From positions 26,582,407 through 26,646,406 of the forward strand of contig OX393562.1 of NCBI GenBank assembly GCA_947652115.1: DNA of 64,000 bases, in the 5' to 3' direction. Below, piece after piece: positions 37,851 to 49,400 of the stretch (position 1 is the stretch's first letter; each line of letters starts with the position of its first letter). The position numbers and the translations under genes were made by a program. The stretch comes from Blastomussa wellsi. Taxonomy: Eukaryota; Cnidaria; Anthozoa; Scleractinia; Plerogyridae. A model generated the notes under the pieces. The model saw nothing but the letters and a program-made list of their open reading frames with translations. It was not told where the DNA came from and did not search any database.

Positions 37851-40800
37851 CACTCGATCTGGTATGGTTGTGTCGCGAGATTTCAGTCAACACTCCTTCA
37901 ATTCTTCATTTTCTGTTTAACAATAATGAGATGGTGTTCAGTTTGGTTTATGCTCCTTTAAAATAATTATTGTGAGATCTAGAGATGTTCATGGTCTCTA
38001 CAAATCCTCACCGAAGTTTGTACGGGGATATCGATGTTCAGGTTGCATCGTTTGTTTTCAAGGTTTGGTTGTTTAGCACATTAAACTTTCAAGACGATTT
38101 CAGTTTTATAGCGAGCTCATGCACCGATCAATGCAAATGACTATGTTTTAAAACTTTGATCTTCTTTTATACAAACAAGCCGCAGTCAGTAAAACCAGAG
38201 ATTTAGTTCGCGGATAATTTAGACAAAAATGTAATGTTAAAAAGTATATATGTTGTTTTATGACCGAAATTTACCGACAAGTTGTACCTGTCGATTAGGT
38301 AATGTCTCGTCATGAATCTAGCGAGAAAATAAAAGCTGTCGTAGAATTCTTCGTTAATTTACCCTCTTAGAGTTCGGACGCTGTGGAAGGGCACGTTTTT
38401 AAGAAATCAATTTTGGCACAATCTTGCAGAACCCAATATTCAAGTTCGTTGTTAGTTTCAAAAATTGAAGGCCTTATACAAGTTCGTTTCAAGAACTGAA
38501 ATCAGTTTGAATTTCTCTCATTGCGGATGAAATGTGATATATTTGAAAGTAGAAATCTATCAACTGAAGTTAGTGCTTGCATTTACATTTTGTAATTACG
38601 TGTAAAAAGGAATGACTGTTCCAACCCAAGCCATACACGTTTAGAAAGCAAACGATGAGGTGCAATCTATATTACAATTAATTCCTTACCTTATTTCGAA
38701 AAAAATTAATTATTTTCGCACTCGTATATCTCGAGAGGTGCATCCAAGATCTTTGATCTGTTTATTTTGACTGTGGTTTACTGTATCACTTGCGATAAAT
38801 TAACCAAATTTCGACATTGTTTCTGGCAAAAGTCAAACGACCGTTAACTTTCTTTCCGCTTCGCAATTCGCTGATTCGATCAAAACAAATTATACCTGTC
38901 TTCTATTGTTTCTTGCTCTTGACGCCCGCTAGCAACACAATAGAAAGCACTTCAGGCAAACAGGCATATGAAGGCAAGCCAAATGGACTACTTGCTTGAT
39001 TTAACAAACAACATTTAAAATGGTAAAATAATATTTCGAAATTGAGTCAGCAATTTGCAGTTGAAGGGAAATGGAACATATTACAGATACTTTAAAACGA
39101 CAAGTACCGAAGAAAAAAATAAATCTATATGATGGAAGACTGTTTCGACTGTCATAAGTGCTTCGGCGGCACAAACTCAATGTAAATTCAAGCACAGGTA
39201 GCCCAAGCTACGCTACAACAGTAATACATTATCCCTTCAACCACCGGGTGCGCAGGTAATGTGTAACCCAAAGGCCGGGTCGCTAAGCTAATTTCAAACG
39301 GCCTTGTGGAATTATATCTGGAGAGGAATACAGAGAGGCTAAAACCCACTGGAATCGCTCTGAAACGCCTCCAAACGCCATAAACACACAAGTTATACAC
39401 ACAACAGGACAGGTAAGTCGATTTTATTATTTTTTCTCCTTATTTTTGAACGATCGTCGCCATGTTGACAATTCCCAAAGGAGCTTGGGCTACCTGCAAT
39501 TAAAGCCCTGCAGTCTATTAGTTTAGGAAATTTTCAGACCAACCGTTTAAGGTGAGTGGGGGGTTGGGGGTTTCTTAACTTTAGATCTAGTGCAATACGT
39601 TGCTTAGGGATTGCCCAAAATCGTACTTTTTTGGCAAGCGATTTTCGAGCGTTTTGTAGTGCTTAAATGGTGAATATTGCCCGTGCGAAATTAGTCCCAG
39701 TCTCAAACCACACGTTAAATAAAAGTTTAAATACCTAAAACTTGGAGGAAAAGAGAAAGAGTTCCGATTTTTCTTACGAATAAAAAATAACATAGCCTTC
39801 TGCATAATCAGTCAAATGGAATTACTGTTTACACGTAAAAGACGAAAGCTAATTGTGGAAATTCTGTAACTATCTGTTTACGTCATAATTTTTATGATAA
39901 CACGAATTTCAGAAAACGCATACGTAGCATCAAGCATTGGAAAGTTGGTTATCTCTTGGCGGTGATGTAATTCTCAGACAAACACGAAACTTTGAAACTT
40001 TTGAAGCACTCTTCAATAGAACAGACCTGTGCAAAAATCTTATCGGTAGGAGGTCTGGTTTTCAAAATAAGATGGTTAAGTAGGACCCCTCTTAAGGCGA
40101 GGGTAACCAGAATTTGTATGAAATTCTGAGAGGTTTAGAGAAGGCAGAAAAGGAAGAAAGACAGACAGACAGTTAACCCACACAAGAGTAAACAGCTTGG
40201 CTAGGGGGACTGTTTGAGTGTGCATATTCTAATTTTAAACTTCAAATTCTAATTTTTAATCTACATTAAATCTTCACTATTTCTTATTTCTCCAAATTTT
40301 TCTTTTCCATTTAGAAAAACTCCCTCCTCCCAAATACGCAAAAATCATCCAAAACATTTACAGAACGCCACAAAACATTGATTGTTGTTCTGAGCTAAAG
40401 ATTTTGGCATTCCGAGAAACGCAAACGAGATATTTGCATTAAACCATTTAAATGACGTTAAAACGGCTTTCAGGTTTATCCCCGTCTTTTAAATACTTGA
40501 AAATTCAGCGAAAACACTGACGAATTACAGATGAGCAGTCATTGACCTTGAATTTCATGATATGTCATGAAGTAACAATGACCTTTGAGTTTCCAAAATT
40601 GCGGAGCTTGGTCAAACGTGGGACACATTAGTACATTATGTAAGACGAATGAATATTCCCTTGACTCCAGCTGAAGTTCTTCTTGGACAGGTCATGGCGA
40701 CTGCGTTTGCTGTATTGTGGCTCCCTTAAGCTAACTTTGCCTAGCGCTCAAACCGCTGTCACAGATATCCCTGTAATTACAACATTCTCAAGTCATCTTG

Positions 40801-43473
40801 GTGAAATGCAAACGCATTTTCAGTTTTGCCAAAACCTCTTGTTGCCGTTTGTAACTGGAATAAATTCAGTTTATTTTGTTTGGTGGTGGAAGCATTGGGT
40901 GTGTTAACTTACGTTTTTAAACCCCGCCCAACTCCTAGAGAGTAAATAAGTCTAATCTTCCGGCCTAGCTGAGTCAAACGCTTCATTATCCTCAGTCATC
41001 TGAATCCTAAAACAACAGAATGGAAAATAAAACAACTTCGGCAGCTGTGCATTGAAGTTCGTCTAAAAGCGTAGCTGTCCAATTTAAACTGACCTCTCGT
41101 CTTGCGCTGCAGTGGCGACATGTTTTCTCGACCAAAAATGTCCTCCCATCATTTTACATATCCATTTTATTCAGTGACAATATACCACCCCTCACCACCT
41201 GTCATCTGCTTTCCCACTTCATACAAACGACGGCTAAGTCATCCGTGAAGTACCAATGATTAAATTTTCTTTTTAGTCTTCATTGGAGAGCAAATCGAGA
41301 AAGAATTGCTAATACCTTGCTGTTAGTTCTTTCATAAGCTCTGCGACGAACAAGAAGGCCAAAACTGTGACGTCATCGTAAACCTGTTTGTTGTGCGTTT
41401 GAGCGGGCCATTATCTAACTTAAGGGTCCGTGTTAATTTATTAATAGAAAAATGTTGTGGAAAGCAATATGGCGGATACCTAAAGCCTAAAAGGTACGGT
41501 CGACAGTGATTTATTTTGAAGTACTTTTAAAGCATTCCTATTTTTAGAACTTAACGAAATTGTTCAAGCACTACCTTTATCTGTGGTCGTGGTTTCTCGA
41601 GCGAATAACATAGGAAGATATAACGTGGTCAGTTTAGGTTCGAGTCACGTTGTTAGTTTTTACGGTTGCTTTGTTTAAATTTGCAAACGCAACTGAGCCG
41701 TTATTATAAGTCGTGGATTTAAAAATATATATATCCAAGACGGCACTGCGCTAAACGAAATCGAGACCTCTAGATGGAAGTGTGAAGCGACATATCTGAG
41801 TTTATAGGAAACAGACGCTTAACTAAGACTGCTTTTAAGCGTAGAAAAAGGTAATTGTTTAACGATCAACACATCAAAATTCGATTTAGTAATGGTACTG
41901 TTTCTTAATAAAAAGATCAATTTTTTTCGTTATTCCCATGACTTAAAAATAACAAATCGCGCAACGATCGAAGTAAGAAATATGGTGAAATAACTTCACA
42001 TGACTTTAAAATTACGAAAGCCGGGGTCGAAGTCATTCCAAGCGAATGGTTGATTAAACCAAAACATGAAGTGGAGGACGGCACTCGTGATAAAACATCG
42101 CTAAATGAGTTTCATGGGTATTACTTTTTTCCAGCAAAGTTTCAAATCGACAGAATTTGACAGTTGCTGCCTCCTCTTTCATTAAAACTTCTTTCAAAAG
42201 CCCGCTATAGTTACAACGTGGATGACTGTTGAAGTACTGAATCATGTTGTTTAGATAAATTACGTATTTCAGGTTACGTGATTGTGTTTCGCACCATTGT
42301 GCAAATAAACGAGAGTAAATGGCTGAGTAAAGCTGAGTTAAAACACTAGAATGTTACTTAATTTAAGATCCATCTCCCAGAGAATCTTCCAAAAAATTGT
42401 CAATGCAAGTCAATGCAAGGTTTGTTAACATCAATGCTATTATATTAAGTATTTTTTATAATCACTAATCTATCTTTTCGAATTATTGGGTGTAAAAACT
42501 AACCTTAGTGCTACGCGTACTTCACAGTTAGAGAAATTTTGTAAGGATCTTAACTTTAGTCTACAAGTATAAAGAAATAAAAACTAGTTGGCCTTACGTT
42601 CCAATACGTTAGTTAGCGCATATGTTGCTTTTTCGCCGACTGATTGGAGTTTCTATCACGGGCAAACTTGCACTACGAAATATGTATTCAATACAGTAAA
42701 AAACCCGCGTAAAAAAACCTAGATTTTTTAATTTAGCCGGAACAGGCTCTTATATAAATGGTACTTTAAAAAGCAAATTTAGGCTACCAAGGTTCTTAAA
42801 ATAGGTTCTTTTATTTTCATATAAATTTCATTTAAATATATTATAAATATCATCTCATATTTAATACTTTGTGATTCTCACAGAGTCAGAGATGGTCAGA
42901 ATACTCAGTGATGGTAAACACAAAACACATACAACACAGTACTTTAGCTTGAAAGAAAACTGAAATGTTTTGTCAAGCTACTTTTAAAATAATCGATCAG
43001 ATGATGATCTTAATTCAGCAGTTTCTACCAATACACTTCAAAACCCAGGTTCTTATACGCGGGTTTTTGCTGTATAGCGAAGCCCTGGCCTAGACATGAT
43101 TGCCTCTCGAAAAAAATATTTCTAACCAGTTCGTTAAAATTATTTCTGAGGTGTATGTATTTACTGCATTTTACACCAATTTTTGCAGTTTTAACTGGGT
43201 GTTAGAATAATCAATTTAACCGGGTATTTTGACTCACAATTCTTCGTCAATGGTGAGTGTGCAAGGCTTGTAGATTTGATGATTTGATGATATACAAAGC
43301 ATCGTGGAATGATCTGAAATCCAGCGGTAACCACCCTGTCTGTTTCGTTTACTGTTTGTTTTTGTTTTGTTTTGATTTTTTGTTTTTTTTTTTGTTTTGA
43401 TTTCATAGAATTGTACTTTTGTTTCCAGCTTAACTGCAATTGAGATGACTACCATTCCGGTAATTCCTGAAAG
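37851..43473. other. Intergenic stretch between the divergent genes M4 and M5
   Basis: No coding gene was recognised over 5.6 kb. It must contain the promoters of M4 (minus) and M5 (plus), but no element stands out. A MITE-like element lies at 39195-39496. Short open frames (38817-38999, 39188-39400, 40683-40907) have no domain features. Confidence 0.5.
39195..39496. mobile_element. MITE-like element with 15-base perfect terminal inverted repeats
   Basis: CAGGTAGCCCAAGCT at 39195-39209 is the exact inverse complement of 39482-39496. It is about 302 bases long and non-coding. Confidence 0.7.
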
Positions 43474-46400
43474 ATGACTTTTCCTTTCAAGTTTGTTTTC
43501 GTGGTATTGTTGAAACTCTGTTTATTTGTGGAATATGACTTAGGTAAGATCGTTCAAAAATGTTCTAATGTGTGGGTTTACTTCGGTGTAAAAACCTGTG
43601 GCTTTTTTCTTTGTTTGTTTTTCTGTTCTACATTGTTTCAAAGTTCGTTGTTGTCTTGTTCGTTCTTTGTTTTACGTCACTGGTGAGTTGCACAGGTTTT
43701 TACGCCGAGGATGAGCCTAATGTGTTCATAAAATGAAGGGCAAAAATATTGTCATCCTTACATGGAAATTACACTGCTTTTAGGAGAGTAAGACGCTAAA
43801 AAACGACCAAGAATCTTAATAATTTTTCTCTCCATGGTATAAAGCTAGAAGTAAACAAATCAAACGGCCCTGTTTGAAGAGTCCAAGATTAACTAATTGA
43901 AAGGGGATCACTCATCATCAGGTCAACTTTGGCAATGTTTAAAATTCCCTTCAAATCAAAGATGTAATAATAAACTGAGAAGAAACAAAGATGGCTTTGA
44001 ATCAGGAAGATTGAGAAGGATTGTAATAAGCAAATTTGAAAAATGTTGGCTAAACTCTTCGAAATATGTCATCATTGACAGAGGTCCTTTAAGCAAAGTT
44101 AAAGTTGATGAGGTAATCAGCGAACTTAGCGATTCTATGAAGAAACAAAATATTGCTTTACAAAAGGTTTGGAGAACAGCTAATACGATGCTTCTTTGAT
44201 TTGCAGCACCACTTTATTATGTTAAGCGAATACCAAACGTCGAGATACGTATTCTTGGTACTGTTGGTAATGTTAGACAGGAACGAAGTTCACTGGTCAC
44301 CAATGCACCTTCAATAGCAAAAAGCGCCATCGGGGCTGAACGGTGGATTGATAGCAAATCTGACGAGAACGTGGACAAAAATGTAGAGGAGAGTAAGAGA
44401 GACGTGGGTCTTGAAGAACTGTTGAATGATGACAGTCAGGACAGACAGAAAAGGATAAACAAAGACAAAAAGAGCATCGAAAAGACTCACATAAACAACT
44501 CTGTCAGGACACATAAAAAGTCACTACTTTCGTCTCTGGGTGAGTATATTTTTCAAACCCTCTGGCGTACTAGGATGGAGCGAATACAGCATAATTACAT
44601 GCCGGTTTGTCCAGATAACGACTGTTTTAACATAATTTTCCATTTTTTCAATTGCCAATTTCATATATTTTATGACATTAGCATTCTGGTATGAGTTTCT
44701 ATTAATTTCCATTTATTTCTTCTGAATTCAAGATGGCGTATATAATAACGCCTTATGACGTCATAACAACAAACATTGTGTCATCAAGTAGAGCAAGTTC
44801 AGAACTTTGCCATATTAAATCGAAAATCTTAGGGGGCGGTATTAACCCTCCTTGAAAAAAGTTGGGTTATGAATAAGCCTGCACATGCGCTGTTTAATGA
44901 CGCACGGGGCGTTTGTACGCGCGAAAACAAGAGCACTACATTAGTTCTAGTGATATGAATGCAGGTGTCTGCTGAATGGGAGGATTTATTATAGCATGAG
45001 ATACGCTGAGTGCAAGGATAAGAGAGGTATCTATTGAAGTGAGACAGTGCTAGTTTATGGTGGCATTTCCTGTAGTATAGTGGGTAAAAGAGGACATTTC
45101 TTTCAAGGCTTTGAAATCCGCTGAGATTCAACTGAAAAAGAGTGGTTTAGTTGGTAGTCATTTTCGCGTAGGCAAACCATATATTTATTGAAAGGTTTGA
45201 AATGCAAGACTAGGAGTACGGATATTAAAAAACTGTTAAATATGATGGCCAACATTTCGAATAGCTGAACCCCATTAGCTTTCTTCCTGGAAAAGACTAA
45301 AGAATAAATAACCGAGCAATGCTTTAAAAACATTGTGTGATTTTTTCCCAATATTGTTTTATAGCCAAATGTGCTAAATTTATATTTGCCATCACAATTA
45401 TTTGTTAAATTTTATTATTATCCATATACTTGGCCAAATTGATCGTCAAAACATACGCTGTGCGGGCCGCAACGGCCCTGAAGCTGATTGGTTCACGCGA
45501 TGAATTTAAACCAATCAGATTACGTTCAGATCGTTTGAAGCGGGAAAACCATCGAGGTGCGTACGAGCGAACAGCAAGCTTTGAAGTTCAGTTTCACACC
45601 AAACGCATAGTTTTCAGAGAGAAAAATCGGTCTACTTGTTATAAATGGGAAGAATACAGACAAAATATTCGGATTTAGTCATGTTAATACCCTATTTGTA
45701 AACAGAGCTTAAATGGCCATCCGGGACTTATGGACTTCCAAAGCCAGTGGACGGCTGTCCAAACGCCGAAGGCTTTGAATGGAAGACTGGGTACCGGTTT
45801 CACGACACAGAGGATGATGGAACGGAAAATCAGCATTCAAACAGTTTTCATTTGGCGGGCGAATTCAGCGATGAAGGAATAAAACACGAATTCTGCATCA
45901 AGATGTACGAGGATGGAGGGGGAAGGTTAGAAGAAATCTGTACCAAAAATTTGTTAGTATAGTAAAACCCGCATTAAGAACTTATGTAGTTATCCTAATG
46001 TTAGCGTAAAACGTTCTTAAATGTTATTGCTTATTATCTAGCTCCCGTAGCACAGTCGGTTAGAGCGTCGTACTTATAAGCAGTGCTGGCGTGTACCGCC
46101 GAGGGTGCTGAAGTAATGCGAAGGTCGGGGGTTCGAGCACCCCCGGGAGCATTTTCTTCTTTTATTTAAGGTTGGTGCATACCTGATTATGATTATAAAA
46201 GAGAGAAAAAAGAAAGATAATTATTCTTGGACTTTGTACCAACAGTCAATGCAAGAGTACTAATATCAAACTTCAAATTCTAAATTTCAAACTGCATTAA
46301 ATCTACATATTTGTATGTTCCAGGTGGCCAGATGGAAAATACTGCATCTACAAGAAAGGTTCAAGTTGTCCGACTGGTCTGGACGAGGGTTTTGTAATAT

Positions 46401-49400
46401 GGGATGACGAAAACAAGGACAATAAAAACTCAAAAGATGGCGTGTTACCTGAAGGTCTTTTCAATGAAGATACAAAGATCTTTTTCTGTTGCAGTACATC
46501 TGGATCTGCCAGCCAGGATATTACTTTGCCGAACGAGCATCCATTCTTGTTATTTGCCTACGATTCTATACTTTGCCAGAGGGTGAGTTTACTTTTTAAA
46601 AAAGCTAAAAATATCAGAATTTTTTGGCATCTGGTTTTGTTTCCGGTGGGCACCAAACAAGGAGAGTCGTAATGGCATAACGGCTAGTGCGCTGGATTGC
46701 GGATTACTTCAGCATCCACGTCGGTTCATGCTAGCACTGTTTATAACCTACCCAGAGCTGGTTGATATGAAGATATTATCCTATGATTTTCATGAATGCA
46801 AGCTGTCACAAGCCAACTTTTTGGTCGCAAAATGGTATATTGATTTTTTCACTGGTTTTCATTTTAGTTTCTCTTGCCTTATGTGCGTTGATTATTATTT
46901 ATTATTCAACAAAATTGTCGCAATGCCGATGGTTGGTCAGAAAAGTCGTTGTTATCTCATCCGTATATAGCAGGTATCCTGAGTAAAAGTTCACCACTAA
47001 ATTTTCTCCGATTCTCATTGGTCTAAATTAAACACGTGACGCGATAGAGTTTATCCGCGAAGGGCACTATCAGCGCATGGTGCCCGTCCAAAGAAAATAC
47101 CAGGATCGATAGTGCCCGTCCGTGAAATTTTTTTGTTAACAAGCGGACTTTCGGTTAAAAGAAAAAACATTCATCCCAAACGCTATTTGATTGATCTGCA
47201 TTTAGAGGGTTTCTTGCCTGTACGTTTATTCGTACATTTCGGCTTGCAGCAAAAAAAACTGAAGATGCTAAACATAATAAGTTTGTGAATGTGCGCGCGG
47301 AAGAAAATTTAGTGGTGAACAATAAAGGCAATTGAGTGTTTCTGTCTCGGAACTATCGGTCTGAAGTTGCCCCTTGGAAATTTGATGTTCTTAAAACTAG
47401 CATATTTGTCCTCGAAGCTTCTTTTAAGACCATCAAATTTCAGGGGGGCAACTGTCAGCCGATAGTTCCTAGACAGAAAATATATACAAATATACGAAGG
47501 TTCCCAAGGTTCGTCTGAAGGTTTGCAAAGCTCTACGGCGTAACCTACTTCACAATTTGTTGAATAATAAAACAATTATCCTGCTCAATCATCAGGTTCA
47601 TCGTCTGATTTTAGGGCGGCTACGGTTTATATTAATTTTTGTGTTTTAATATGATTGTAATTACGCATTTTGAATCAATTTTAAATTCTGAAAATCCCAT
47701 TTGGGAGAATTAATAAAAAGTATCTTATTGTCTAGATAAATAACTGGTTTGGATGATTATTGTACTATCTTATCATACTTTAGGTGAAGGGAATGAATGC
47801 GGTAACAGAGTTCGTAAAATTTGACGACGAGGACCGAGGCAATATCGATTACGAGGGTGGCGAGTACCCGTACGGTATTCACCGAGCAGAGAAGGATCAC
47901 ATGTTTTTTCTTTGCTACTACACACCTGAGAAACTAAACGGCACTTCCGTGGCGCCAGGTAAACAAGGAAATACCTTGTAAAATGTCGTCCTTTACATGA
48001 AACAATCGATATTATAACGAAGCGCTGTTTAATTCTCATGACACGTGACTTGTTGGAGGACAATAAGTTGTCACTCAACGAATCAGACATGTAAGTTTAA
48101 AGGAGCTACGTCATCGTTCGTGCACTTTGAAAATTCTGGCCTAAATTTTTTAAAATCGTCATTTCCAATCCGTTTCAGTTTTCTCCATCCTCGGCCATCC
48201 TTGTTCCTTTTTGGTTTAGTATCACTCCTTTGGTGTTTTTCTTCTTTAGCAAACTATTATATTTAGGTTTCCTAAATTTTAAGTGTAATTTAGGTTTTCG
48301 AAGAAATAACTCAAAATATCGTGACGTAGCTAGCTCCTTTAAACAAGTAAATGGATCATGGAGAAAATAGAGGGACCAAGGAAGGTAGGGCGTCTGCATT
48401 TATCAGTCATTTGCGTTCACTTGAGTTTGCAGAAAAACAGTTTTATTTCCATCAGTTTATGCCCTGCTATGCAGAGCTCTCTTTCTCTTTCTACGCGCGA
48501 AAAGTACTTGAAAAAGAAACTAGGTGTTCCTGTCGGCAACGCCCGACAGCTCTCAGTTTGCTGTAATGTTACCAAACGCTTATAACCCGGGGGTTTTTAC
48601 GATTATAGCAAACATTTCGTTCGCCTCTTTCGCCTCTGGCCCACATTGACGCATCCAATGCCTCTCAATGAAACCGCACAACTGTTTTTGACTTCACAGT
48701 TGATTAGTATATCCTTTTTTATTGTCTCCAGCTCATAAAGGTAAAGAGTCTTCGTCTTCTAAGAAGATTCCTTTTAAAGATGGATTTAAAAGGCACAAGT
48801 CAAAGCCTCAGGACAAACGAGTTGACAAACTGGAGGAATTAGAGAAACTCCGAAACTCGGAGAAAATGATGGACGCATTCCTCGCCAGCACTGCCCCGCA
48901 TAATAAAGAAACAAACAAAAATGAGAGAACTAAGACAATTATTAAAACGATCAGAGTAAGTTGCTTGCAATTATTTGAATCTACAGTCGAAGCTCTCGTG
49001 AGCGGACACTCTCGTGACGCGCAAAGTGTCCGTAAGTGGAGCTGGCTGCTTACGAGAATGGTTCTCGTAAGCAGCCACTAGAGATACAGGGGATAGATGG
49101 GCGCTTATGGGAGCTTGTCCAGCTAACCATAAATATTGGGAATAAAAAAAAAATACCTACGATAATGGCGATAACTGAACAGTTTACAGCACTCTATACG
49201 GTAGTACTACGACTGTCCCTTAGTGATTAAAAGAACAAATTATAATTGTAACCAACATCAATGGTAATGGTTTGTATAGTGCATTTTCCATATAGCTCAA
49301 ATGCGCTTTTACATTTCTAGTCAGGGGTGAGATTCGACATCGACATTAACAGCCTCACTGTGAAGTTGATTGATTGAAACAAGATTCAGAGGTTTATAGG

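Noticed and set aside
45430..45678. 82-codon open frame with paired CCAAT-like words, possible alternative promoter or exon of M5
   Set aside because: It ends in a stop just before exon 3, has no donor in a fitting phase and no domain. The CCAAT words (TGATTGGTT, AACCAATCA) alone are not enough.
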